Below the pieces are notes generated by a model. It searched no databases, had not been told where the DNA came from, and saw only the letters and a program-made list of their open reading frames with translations. A stretch of 64,000 nt of DNA from Flavobacterium sp. Leaf82. GTDB lineage: Bacteria > Bacteroidota > Bacteroidia > Flavobacteriales > Flavobacteriaceae. Both the position numbers and the translations under genes were made by a program. Below are positions 50,035 to 57,948 of the stretch, in pieces. The stretch spans positions 245,422-309,421 of the forward strand of contig NZ_LMMA01000001.1 in NCBI RefSeq assembly GCF_001422725.1. Direction: 5' to 3'. Position 1 is the first letter of the stretch, and each line of letters begins with the position of its first letter.

Positions 50035-52640
50035 TTTCGATAGGGATTGAAAACCAAAAATAAACCAATTACAGTCAATAAACTAATGATGTAATAGATA
50101 TAATTCACTGATTTTTCTTCAGCCGAAATCGATCCATAATACACAAATGAACTCCAGTAATAAGGAGATTTTTTTGTATTAGGAATTGATTTATCTTGTA
50201 AAAAAGCAAGTTTTGCATTCGTATTGGCTTCAAAATACGGAACGTTATTTTTGATGTTTTTATAAAAATCAGCCATAAAAACCGATGTGGTATAATCGTT
50301 CACCTTCCATAAAGAGAACAATAAGTTTTGTGCGCCGGCAAACTGAAAACCTCTTGCAACACTCATCGCACCTTCGGCTTTGTAGAGTTTGCCAATTCCG
50401 GTTTCACAGGCACTTAAAACTACTAAATCCGGATTAATATTAAGATTATACAATTCAGAATATAAGATTTCCTGATCATAGAATTTAATACTCGCCGGAG
50501 TTTCAATATCGCCCGAAGAAGCGTGCGTACTTAAATGTAAAATCGAATATTGGTTTGCATTATTTTTGAAATTAGAAAAACTCGCCTCAGAATTTTCTAA
50601 ATACTTCCCCTTAAAATTACTTTTGATAGATTCTAATTCTTTCTTCGAATAACTCAACTCAAAAGCAGTTTTTTCGAAAACAGGGAAAACCCCTAAAACT
50701 GTTTTTTCTGATTTCGAAACAGGTTTTGAATTCAGATAATTATTAGCCGAATTATTATAAGCAATCCTGAAATCATTTAGCAAATAATGCATTTTAGCAA
50801 AATTCGTTGTAGAAGATTTTTGCGTAATTACAGCTTCAAACGGCAGAAAATTCAGAATTCCGTCAGGAACAACGATGAGGTTTTTATAAGTTGTATTTTG
50901 AGGTAATTGTAATAAATCATAAACTTTTTTACCATAATAATTATATCCCGAAATATCATTTGTAATAGCTTCAGAAGAACTGAAATAATCAATAAACTTT
51001 ACAATTTCGAGCATCGCTCTGTGTGCGGTATAAATATGTCTAAGATTGATTCTATTGTTTTGTAGCGTAAAATAAAATAAGTTTTCATTTCCCATAAAAT
51101 AATAAACCAAAACAGCTTTGTCTTTTTCCAGTTTAGATAACAGCGCTTTTATATCACAATTTTCAGGAATATAATTGGAGCTTTCTGTTTGGATTTTCTT
51201 CAGCGAAAGCATTAATTCGTTTTGCTTTTTTATGTCAGAATTAATACTAGAAATATTCGCCAGATCTCCTTTTTGCTGTTCTTTTAGAATATTATTATTT
51301 AAAGTTTGAAGTTGATGCAAAAGCTGTTTTTCTTCTGCCGAAGCATTTTTAATATTCGAACGATATCCTTTTAAAATTCCTGATTTTGTTCTTTCAGACA
51401 ATTGAAAAGCTTCTTCGAGATATTGAATTTTGTTTTCTTTCTTAAATAACGCATCATAAATCAAAAGACACCTTTCGGTACGATTACGAGCTCTGATTTG
51501 TGTTAGAATTTTAGAGTTTTCGTAAACCAAAACGTTCATCAATACATCTTCGATATGAAAAGAAAACTGATAAGAGCGAAGTGCTTTTTTATATTGATTT
51601 TGATTAAGGAATATTTCGGCTTGTAAATCGAGAACATCTATTAAAACCGTTTCTGCATACAATTGATTTTGATTAGGCAGAATATTTTTTGAATTGTAAT
51701 TCGGAATCAGGATTTTAAAAATTGCCTGAATCTGTTTGGCACTTTCATCATATTTTCGTTCATCAAAAAATAATAAAGCTTTTTCATAATATAGTTTAGC
51801 CAGTTTTCTGGGTTGATGATTCGTTTCTAAAAATAACTTTTCGGCTTTTTCTGAATAAGAAGATGCAATTTCAAAATTTTGCCATTGACGATTTAGAACA
51901 GAAAGATTTCGATAAGAATTAGGTAATGTTTCGGATTGTTGCTTTTCATTTTTCAAATATTCCACAGCCAATTCAAATGACTTTTGGGCTTTTTGGTGCG
52001 TTTCAGGTCTCATTAAATTTCCTGCGGAACTTAATAAATAACTATTCCCGAGATTATTCAATAAAATTCCTTTTTGAGTATTCGATAATTTTTCTGTTTT
52101 CAGAGTACTTTCCAATAATTCAATCGCCAACGAAATTTTACCGGAACTCTGATATACATTCGATAAATTCAAAATCGCGGCAAATTTTTGCTTTTGAGCG
52201 TCGGGATAATTTTTGGAAGTATTTACAACAAAAAAATATTGTTTAATCGTGTTTTCGGCGCTGTCATAATCGCCCAAAACCGTATATAAATTGCCTAAAG
52301 GTTTCAGGCAATATTCGATAATGTCATAATTGCCCAGTTTCTTTTTCTGGTAGATTTGCCAGGCTTTTTCGTAGCTCGCAATTGCTTTTTCGGTTTGCCC
52401 AAATTGGTTTTCATAATACGCTTTATTGCAATTTAAAACCACAATGGCTAATAATTCGTCTTTGGTTTTTTGCTTTGGATTTCTCCAAAAATCAGCTTCA
52501 ATCTGTTCTAAATTTTCTATGGCTTTCGCCGAAGGATTCGCCACAAAGACATCAACTGCATTGTATATTTTATCTTCCTGATTCTGTCCAAATAGAATCA
52601 GTGTTGCAAAAAATAAGATATAGCAATATAGTTTTTTCAT
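49986..52640 (-). CDS. TPR and CHAT-domain protein, membrane anchored
   Basis: The 884-residue protein (start at the ATG at 52640; the frame opens at 52667) has a signal peptide MKKLYCYILFFATLILFGQ, many TPR-like helical pairs over about 25-430, a coiled-coil linker (about 430-500), and a CHAT domain (about 570-830). The caspase-like pair is visible: His in SILHLSTHASSGD (near 705) and Cys in VVLSACETGIGKLYKAEGA (near 743). A C-terminal membrane helix (YIYYIISLLTVIGLFLVF, about 848-865) with basic tail means TPR and CHAT face the periplasm. CHAT proteins are cysteine-peptidase-like. Downstream it overlaps a retropepsin gene by 49 bp. Confidence 0.88.
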   Translation of the reverse strand: MKKLYCYILFFATLILFGQNQEDKIYNAVDVFVANPSAKAIENLEQIEADFWRNPKQKTKDELLAIVVLNCNKAYYENQFGQTEKAIASYEKAWQIYQKKKLGNYDIIEYCLKPLGNLYTVLGDYDSAENTIKQYFFVVNTSKNYPDAQKQKFAAILNLSNVYQSSGKISLAIELLESTLKTEKLSNTQKGILLNNLGNSYLLSSAGNLMRPETHQKAQKSFELAVEYLKNEKQQSETLPNSYRNLSVLNRQWQNFEIASSYSEKAEKLFLETNHQPRKLAKLYYEKALLFFDERKYDESAKQIQAIFKILIPNYNSKNILPNQNQLYAETVLIDVLDLQAEIFLNQNQYKKALRSYQFSFHIEDVLMNVLVYENSKILTQIRARNRTERCLLIYDALFKKENKIQYLEEAFQLSERTKSGILKGYRSNIKNASAEEKQLLHQLQTLNNNILKEQQKGDLANISSINSDIKKQNELMLSLKKIQTESSNYIPENCDIKALLSKLEKDKAVLVYYFMGNENLFYFTLQNNRINLRHIYTAHRAMLEIVKFIDYFSSSEAITNDISGYNYYGKKVYDLLQLPQNTTYKNLIVVPDGILNFLPFEAVITQKSSTTNFAKMHYLLNDFRIAYNNSANNYLNSKPVSKSEKTVLGVFPVFEKTAFELSYSKKELESIKSNFKGKYLENSEASFSNFKNNANQYSILHLSTHASSGDIETPASIKFYDQEILYSELYNLNINPDLVVLSACETGIGKLYKAEGAMSVARGFQFAGAQNLLFSLWKVNDYTTSVFMADFYKNIKNNVPYFEANTNAKLAFLQDKSIPNTKKSPYYWSSFVYYGSISAEEKSVNYIYYIISLLTVIGLFLVFNPYRKWKIFTRFSKKRNTKK

Positions 52641-52651
52641 GTTAAAGTTTT

Positions 52652-52713
52652 TTAGCCACGAATTCACGAATTTATTTATATTGATTGAGAAAAATTCGTG
52701 AATTCGTGGCTAA
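52652..52713. repeat. GCCACGAATTCACGAAT palindromic repeat, copy 2
   Basis: Perfect 22-bp arms (52652-52673 and 52692-52713) with an 18-nt loop, filling the gap between the CHAT and PKD genes. Same GCCACGAATT family as 36205-36275. Confidence 0.75.
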
Positions 52714-52731
52714 CTTTTTTATTTAATAATC

Positions 52732-54684
52732 TTAAAATTTCCAGATTCCGTAAAATTGAAAATAGTTGAAATTCTGTTCAAAATTCATCACATATCTTGC
52801 GCCCAAACTCGGTCCAATTCTTGCGAAACCCAAGGTTAAATCGAATAAAAGACCTGTTTTTAAATTAACAAATGAGTTTTTTACTGAACTTGATTCCGTT
52901 CTTGTATCCATTAAAAACTGATCTGTTCCGCCTTCAAAAATTTCAATTTTCTTGTTTATATTTTGTTCATCCGAAACATCAAAATTAGCCTGAACTCCGG
53001 CGCCAACTCCAATATAATTATTAATATTATATCGAATCAAAACCGGAATTTCCCAGTTTACGCTTTTATTTTCTGTGGTGGTTGTCGTGCGTTGAAATTG
53101 TTTTGTGCCATTTGCACCTACAACTGTTTCGTCAATAACCGTTGCGCCACTTTCATACTTATTGATCGCGTTTAACCATTCTGCCTGCCAGTAAAAACGA
53201 TACGATTTAAAAGGCGAAATCGTTGCGCCCACAAAATAACTCGTCGATTTTTCGAGATCAGGATATACATTATAACCCGCTTTTGCACCAATCGAAATTC
53301 CGGGCAGGAATCGGGTAGTGGCATAATTGGTAATTATAGGTTCGTTTTTATCAAAGATAATTGCAGTACGGCTTTTAGTTTTTACTTTATGAAAATCTTC
53401 GGCAAACTTCATTGAGTATTTTACAAAACCTTTTGTGCTGTCTTTTTCGTGTACATTTTTTTGCTCGCTTCCGGGTAAATAAATGTTTTTGAACGTAAAG
53501 AAAATTTGATTTTTTTTGATAATCGTATCGAGACAACTCACGGTAGGAACCTCATCTTTTGGACAAATGGGACATTTTGGGTACATATCTTCGACCTGAA
53601 ATGTTTTCTTGTCGAACATATCCGGAATATCAGTTTCAAGTCTGATCATTCGTGCAGCACCTTCGCCATTGTTCTGGAAACGTGTTTTAAAATTCACTCG
53701 TTTAAAACGTACCAATCTATAATTCATAAAACTTCCGTTCGATCCCATTTTATTGGGGTCGTGAGAAGTTACGATTTCCATTTCGAGGTTTTTTATTTTG
53801 TGGTTTTTATAACTTCTATTGGGTACAAAAATACCGCGCATGGTAACTGTTGCGCTGGTATCTTTAATCATTTCCGGAGTAGTTTTAAACGTATAAAAAA
53901 CATTACGGGTTTCACCCGGATTCGCATTGTCAAATTCTAAAACCGAAACGTTATGATAGGCTTTATTGGCTTCTAATAAGGAGGCATCAAGATCTTCTTC
54001 GGTAGTTGTGTTTCTATATTTTTTGATTTTAAAGTTATTTTCGGCAGAAGCCAAATAACGATTAGAATCCTCAATATCGTTTACCGAAGCAACGGTTTTT
54101 TCTTTTACTTCGCGTTCGTTCGCATAAGTCCTAAAATCAATCAATTCGAAATTATTGCTTTTAAATTGTTTCTCATTATAGAATAAATAAAGCTTTCCGC
54201 TTGAGACATAATTCTCCAGATTTTGGTAACCTACTACGACTACCATTTCCTGATCCGGAATTGGATCGCAGTTTTTCAGCATCGCAAATCCGTTTTGGTC
54301 CGCGATTGAAGCGATGTCTTTATAATTAGTGTCGGTAATATCATTTACGGCGACTTTTTTTGGTCGCGTTGCCGGAGGTTTTCCGTTGTCGTAATTGTTG
54401 GTTACAGCCAGTCTTGTAGTATATGTTCCTTTGTTTTTATAGACGTGTTTGGGTTCAGCTTCTTTGCTGTAATGTCCGTCGCCAAGTTCCCATAAATACG
54501 AATAACTGGGTTTTGGTGCGCCGGCAATTGGTATTAGTGGCGGCGTTTCAGGCTTGTAGGTAACGGCATTTCCGTTTTGTATAAAAACAATATTTGCTCT
54601 ACGGGTTATGGTGTCTTTTACTTTGGTTTGTGAGAAAGAGAATATAGATAAAAGAGTAAAGAAAATAGATGATAGTGGTTTCAT
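52732..54684 (-). CDS. PKD-domain protein with C-terminal outer-membrane barrel
   Basis: The 650 residues start with a signal peptide (MKPLSSIFFTLLSIFSFSQ). A PKD domain follows at about 25-115 (YLWELGDGHYSKEAEPKHVY, KGTYTTRLAVTN). The middle (about 120-450) is a beta-rich region with conserved-looking Cys in MYPKCPICPKDE. The last 190 residues look like an outer-membrane barrel (SIGAKAGYNVYPDLEKSTSY, IGVGAGVQANFDVSDE, IGPSLGARYVMNFEQNF) ending in FYGIWKF. It therefore probably sits in the outer membrane. It lies 91 bp upstream of the CHAT gene across a palindromic repeat, same strand. Function unknown. Confidence 0.75.
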   Translation of the reverse strand: MKPLSSIFFTLLSIFSFSQTKVKDTITRRANIVFIQNGNAVTYKPETPPLIPIAGAPKPSYSYLWELGDGHYSKEAEPKHVYKNKGTYTTRLAVTNNYDNGKPPATRPKKVAVNDITDTNYKDIASIADQNGFAMLKNCDPIPDQEMVVVVGYQNLENYVSSGKLYLFYNEKQFKSNNFELIDFRTYANEREVKEKTVASVNDIEDSNRYLASAENNFKIKKYRNTTTEEDLDASLLEANKAYHNVSVLEFDNANPGETRNVFYTFKTTPEMIKDTSATVTMRGIFVPNRSYKNHKIKNLEMEIVTSHDPNKMGSNGSFMNYRLVRFKRVNFKTRFQNNGEGAARMIRLETDIPDMFDKKTFQVEDMYPKCPICPKDEVPTVSCLDTIIKKNQIFFTFKNIYLPGSEQKNVHEKDSTKGFVKYSMKFAEDFHKVKTKSRTAIIFDKNEPIITNYATTRFLPGISIGAKAGYNVYPDLEKSTSYFVGATISPFKSYRFYWQAEWLNAINKYESGATVIDETVVGANGTKQFQRTTTTTENKSVNWEIPVLIRYNINNYIGVGAGVQANFDVSDEQNINKKIEIFEGGTDQFLMDTRTESSSVKNSFVNLKTGLLFDLTLGFARIGPSLGARYVMNFEQNFNYFQFYGIWKF

Positions 54685-54869
54685 AACTAGTGTTTTTTAG
54701 TCCTGATAGTAGTGGAAATCCTTTTATTTTTTTTCTTTATAAAAATAAAAGATTGCAGCAAATAGCAGGATTAGCTTCTGAAAATCATCAGAATTAATTT
54801 GAAAACTGGATTAAATGTAAAAAAAAGTGATGAGCAAATCACCACTTTTTCTTAAAAGTATTTTGTAAG

Positions 54870-55856
54870 TTACTGAATAGCATTGATTGCCGCTATTAGT
54901 TGCGCTTCTGTACCAACTATTGTTTCGGCTAATGTAAAACTGTAAACATCGTTTGCAGCAACCGTTACCGCTTTGATCGCATAACGCCATTGGCCGTTAG
55001 ATTCTGTTACAAAAATTACATGACATTTTAAACCTATAGGTATTTGCCCGTAATGCTCGCTGAATAATCCTGCGGCGGTATAAGTATCCAGTTTGGCTAA
55101 TGCATTGTTTCCTTCGCCGTCATATGATAAATAAACTGCGCTATTGTTGTTGTCGTAACCATCCGGAGCATCAGCAAGAATGGTCGTTTTAGGTCTTGGA
55201 TCGCTGTAAAAACGGTCTACATTTGTCCAGCCAAAGTTGCCAAAAGTCACATAATAATTCGCTCCTTCGCCCTGAACGCCTCCTTTTCCTCCGGTTCCGT
55301 CAGCATTGGGTTTGGGTTGTTCCCAGGCTAATTCTCCTTTATCATCGATTACGCCATTCCATAAAGTCATGGCATTATCAACGCCATCTGTTAAAGCTGT
55401 TGGTACGATTAAATTCATCGAGCAGGAAGTTTTAAGTTCAATACCGCCTTGAGTCGCTTTTATAAAGAATTCTCCGCCAGAAATTAGCAAGTTTTTCTTT
55501 CCGTCAGACATGATTCCCATTGTTGGTTTGTTGGTTACCAACATAGTTCCTTTGTCAAAAAGTTCGATGTACTCGATATCAATTGATCCCGTTACAGGAA
55601 CTCCGTTTTTAGTCAAACAATCTCCGTTGATGTTTAATTTTACTCCTTTTGCAGATGTTATGGTTTTAAGACCATCTCCCGCCATAATGGTAAATTTTTG
55701 TTTATTTGCCGACACTCCTTTCTCGCTAATGCTTTTAAAAGCAGCTCCGCTTGGAGGAAGAATAAGGTTATTATCATCGCCGTCGCTATTGTCGCAACTC
55801 ATGAAAGTGATAAGGAATAAAAATAAAAGTCCGGTTTTTTTAAAATGTGTGTTCAT
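54870..55856 (-). CDS. lipoprotein of the CHAT/sigma neighbourhood
   Basis: The 328-residue protein has a lipoprotein signal (MNTHFKKTGLLFLFLITFMSC) with lipidated Cys near 21, followed by an Asp/Asn-rich linker. The body contains FTIMAGDGLKTITSAKGVKL, VPVTGSIDIEYIELFDKG and VNVDRFYSDPRPKT-like motifs (here TNVDRFYSDPRPKTTI); this reads like a Bacteroidota family of secreted beta proteins that I do not recognise by name. Located between the small membrane gene and the PKD gene, all on the minus strand. A GGGTAACAA motif about 95 bp upstream is shared with the gene at 56304. Confidence 0.7.
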   Translation of the reverse strand: MNTHFKKTGLLFLFLITFMSCDNSDGDDNNLILPPSGAAFKSISEKGVSANKQKFTIMAGDGLKTITSAKGVKLNINGDCLTKNGVPVTGSIDIEYIELFDKGTMLVTNKPTMGIMSDGKKNLLISGGEFFIKATQGGIELKTSCSMNLIVPTALTDGVDNAMTLWNGVIDDKGELAWEQPKPNADGTGGKGGVQGEGANYYVTFGNFGWTNVDRFYSDPRPKTTILADAPDGYDNNNSAVYLSYDGEGNNALAKLDTYTAAGLFSEHYGQIPIGLKCHVIFVTESNGQWRYAIKAVTVAANDVYSFTLAETIVGTEAQLIAAINAIQ

Positions 55857-55931
55857 AATTTCTAGTTTTTATAAATCTGCCCTGATTGTTTTCAAGTGGT
55901 TCTCAGATTCTGGTTGTTAATTATATTTCTA

Positions 55932-55959
55932 TATCAATTTGGGTTTGATATTGTTACCC
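55932..55959 (-). promoter_or_regulatory. GGGTAACAA / TATCAA-TTGATA motif upstream of the lipoprotein gene
   Basis: On the plus strand TATCAA (55932-55937), TTGATA (55945-55950) and TTGTTACCC (55951-55959). The same three words in the same order occur at 56316-56343. Candidate alternative-sigma promoter or operator; the role is inference. Confidence 0.35.
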
Positions 55960-55965
55960 TTATTT

Positions 55966-56304
55966 TTAATTTTCTTTTGAAAGGCACTTGTCTTCAAATA
56001 AATTTCCGTCTTCGTCTACGGCAAGGAGAATGTTTTTTTTCCTCGAAAGTGTAATACTTAAATAAATCCAGACGATTGCCCAAAGTCCCAATGTGAGGCA
56101 CGTAATAAAAAAGTGCAGGAAATGATTGATTGCTGTTTTTTCTTTGGATAAAACCACATAAGGCAATTTTTCGTTATGTTCTGTGATTATAAAACCGTTT
56201 CTGGTTTTGGCAGAAATCATTTGATTAAACTGATCCAGATTTTTTTCGTTTATAAATTGATAGCTTTCCATTTCTCTTAATTTTTTAACTGTTTTAAAAG
56301 ACAT
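55966..56304 (-). CDS. small membrane protein divergent from the sigma factor
   Basis: A 112-residue protein with a soluble N-terminal half (MSFKTVKKLREMESYQFINE) and one long hydrophobic stretch near 62-87 (FLHFFITCLTLGLWAIVWIYL) that could form one or two helices, then a charged tail (RKKNILLAVDEDGNLFEDKC). No family recognised. An inner start at MESYQF is possible. The gene diverges from the sigma factor; its upstream region carries the GGGTAACAA motif, so it may be a target or partner of that sigma factor. Confidence 0.6.
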   Translation of the reverse strand: MSFKTVKKLREMESYQFINEKNLDQFNQMISAKTRNGFIITEHNEKLPYVVLSKEKTAINHFLHFFITCLTLGLWAIVWIYLSITLSRKKNILLAVDEDGNLFEDKCLSKEN

Positions 56305-56315
56305 TTGTTTCCATA

Positions 56316-56343
56316 TATCAACTTGATATGTTAATTGTTACCC
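56316..56343 (-). promoter_or_regulatory. GGGTAACAA / TATCAA-TTGATA motif upstream of the 112-aa gene
   Basis: Plus-strand TATCAA (56316-56321), TTGATA (56323-56328), then after 6 bp TTGTTACCC (56335-56343). It is 31 bp from the ATG of the minus-strand gene and 57 bp from the sigma-factor ATG, so it could serve either. Confidence 0.35.
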
Positions 56344-56399
56344 TATTGTGTGAAATTTATTTACAATTGTTTTTTAAATTAGCTACAAAAAGTTTTTTT

Positions 56400-56984
56400 A
56401 TGGGAAAAAGTAAAATTCATCCTGATCAAATGTATATCGAAGGACTTGCTGCAAATGACTCCGCAATCATTCAGACGATCTACAAAAAATTCGTTCCAAA
56501 AGTGGTTATGTTCGTCATGAACAATTCAGGAGATAAAGAACACGCTCAGGATGTGGTTCAGGAAATTATGATTTTACTTTTTAATCAGGCAAAAGCCAAT
56601 ACACTACAATTGACTTGCCCGTTTGATGCCTACTTTTTTTTATTGTGTAAAAGAAAATGGCTTAACGAGCTTAAAAAAACATCAAATAAAGGGGTAACAA
56701 TTAACGAAGATGCGGTATCTATGAATGAATCTGCACTGGAATTGATTACACATACAGAAGAATTTGACGAGAAACAGCAGCTTTTTGATACTATGTTCCT
56801 AAAATTGGGAGATAAATGTCAGGAATTACTAAAACTGAGTTTCACAACTAAAACAATGGAAGAAGTAGCAGAGAAACTAAACGTTACTTACGGTTATGTT
56901 CGTAAAAAGAAATCGATATGTGTAGGACAATTGACGCAGTGGATTCAGGAAGCAAAAAAATTTAAATCGCTAAAAAATAATTAG
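56400..56984 (+). CDS. ECF-type sigma-70 family factor
   Basis: A 194-residue sigma factor with region 2 at about 25-95 (FVPKVVMFVMNNSGDKEHAQ, DVVQEIMILLF) and region 4 at about 130-185 (LKLGDKCQELLKLSFTTKTM, EEVAEKLNVTYGYVRKKK). The frame begins at 56328, but its first 24 codons are hydrophobic and include the motif shared with the divergent gene; the ATG at 56400 (MGKSKIHPDQ) gives a normal ECF length. It is followed after 2 bp by a TPR anti-sigma-like gene. Targets are probably the envelope genes on the other side. Confidence 0.85.
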   Translation: MGKSKIHPDQMYIEGLAANDSAIIQTIYKKFVPKVVMFVMNNSGDKEHAQDVVQEIMILLFNQAKANTLQLTCPFDAYFFLLCKRKWLNELKKTSNKGVTINEDAVSMNESALELITHTEEFDEKQQLFDTMFLKLGDKCQELLKLSFTTKTMEEVAEKLNVTYGYVRKKKSICVGQLTQWIQEAKKFKSLKNN

Positions 56985-56986
56985 TC

Positions 56987-57709
56987 ATGAACGAAGAACG
57001 CTATATATTATTCGATCAATATCTTGAAGGAGAAATGACTGTTGAAGAAAAAAATAGTTTCGAAAAACAATTGTCTGAAGATCCCAAATTGTCTTCAGAA
57101 TTTGAAACTTTCAAAGAAGTACAGTTGCGCCTGAAAGACAAATTTGAGTTTGAAGAAGAAAGAGAAGCGTTTAAAGCAAACCTGACCACAATCTCAGACA
57201 AACATTTTAATACCAATAAACCTAAAGTTGTTGTAATGCGACCTTGGTTTTATGCGGCGGCGGCATCGATAATTGTTTTGTTTGGATTGTTCTTTTTTGA
57301 TTATAATAATCCAACTTTTGAAGATTATGATAATCCGGAACCCGCTTCGTTTGTAGAAAGAGGCGATACAAATGCAAATTTAAAAGAAGCACAAACTGCA
57401 TTTAATGATGGAAAATACAAAGTAGCAATTCCTTTATTTGAGGAAATTCTAAAAGAAAATAAAACACCCGAAATTCAATATTTTTATGGAATTGCCTTAT
57501 TAGAAGAAAACAAATATCCTAAAGCCGAAAGTGTTTTTAATGAATTGAGATCAGGAACATCTGCTTATAAAGAAAAAGCAACATGGAATCTTGCCTTGTC
57601 TAAACTGAAACAAAAGAAATACAAAGCATGCAAAGAAATCCTTGAGACCATTTCGCAGGATTATGAAAACTATGATGACGTCGAGAAGCTTCTGGATGAA
57701 TTGAATTAA
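56987..57709 (+). CDS. membrane-spanning TPR protein, probable anti-sigma partner
   Basis: The 240-residue protein has an acidic cytoplasmic N-terminal part (about 1-80; MNEERYILFDQYLEGEMTVE, EEKNSFEKQLSEDP) that resembles anti-sigma zinc-finger-like regions but lacks their His/Cys set. One membrane helix follows (WFYAAAASIIVLFGLFFFDY, about 84-103). The periplasmic part (about 115-240) contains TPR-like pairs (EAQTAFNDGKYKVAIPLFEE, YGIALLEENKYPKAESVFNE, LALSKLKQKKYKACKEILET). Position 2 bp after the sigma gene and topology suggest it restrains the sigma factor and senses something outside. That role is inference. Confidence 0.75.
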   Translation: MNEERYILFDQYLEGEMTVEEKNSFEKQLSEDPKLSSEFETFKEVQLRLKDKFEFEEEREAFKANLTTISDKHFNTNKPKVVVMRPWFYAAAASIIVLFGLFFFDYNNPTFEDYDNPEPASFVERGDTNANLKEAQTAFNDGKYKVAIPLFEEILKENKTPEIQYFYGIALLEENKYPKAESVFNELRSGTSAYKEKATWNLALSKLKQKKYKACKEILETISQDYENYDDVEKLLDELN

Positions 57710-57731
57710 AGTAGAATTTTATAAAATATGT

Positions 57732-57770
57732 AAACCTTTGTCAAAGTTTAAAATTTTGACAAAGGTTTTT
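57732..57770 (+). terminator. hairpin terminator of the sigma/TPR operon
   Basis: Perfect 14-bp stem AAACCTTTGTCAAA / TTTGACAAAGGTTT with a 9-nt loop and T run, 22 bp after the stop. Confidence 0.85.
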
Positions 57771-57789
57771 GATTTTGAATTACTTTGCG

Positions 57790-57815
57790 GGACTTCGACT
57801 TCGCTCAGTCTGACA
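57790..57815. repeat. single arm of the CTTCG-CTCAG-TGACA repeat
   Basis: GGACTTCGACTTCGCTCAGT then CTGACA matches the arms at 36104-36175. It lies in the 57771-57896 gap, where I also see AAATCCGTGTCATCCGCGTG (57861-57880), a repeat-like phrase, but no gene. Confidence 0.55.
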
Positions 57816-57896
57816 AACGTTGTAAATAAAAAAATCAGTTTAAATCTGCGTTTTTACGAAGTAAATCCGTGTCATCCGCGTGCCATAACATTCAAA

Positions 57897-57928
57897 TTGG
57901 GAAAGTTTTTAATATTGTCGTAATTTTG
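57897..57928 (+). promoter_or_regulatory. promoter of the TatD gene
   Basis: TTG at 57897-57899, 21-bp spacer, exact TAATTTTG at 57921-57928. The box ends 20 bp before the TTG start codon. Confidence 0.5.
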
Positions 57929-57948
57929 ATCCTTTAAAAATTGTAACA

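Noticed and set aside
53506..53940. A 144-codon plus-strand frame opposite the PKD-domain gene.
   Set aside because: The minus-strand protein has a signal peptide, PKD fold and barrel end; the opposite frame has no recognisable domain or initiation signal.
56690..56703. A further GGGTAACAA motif inside the sigma-factor gene as a third regulatory site.
   Set aside because: It encodes conserved-looking residues KGVTIN in frame, lacks the TATCAA/TTGATA words and is not upstream of a gene.
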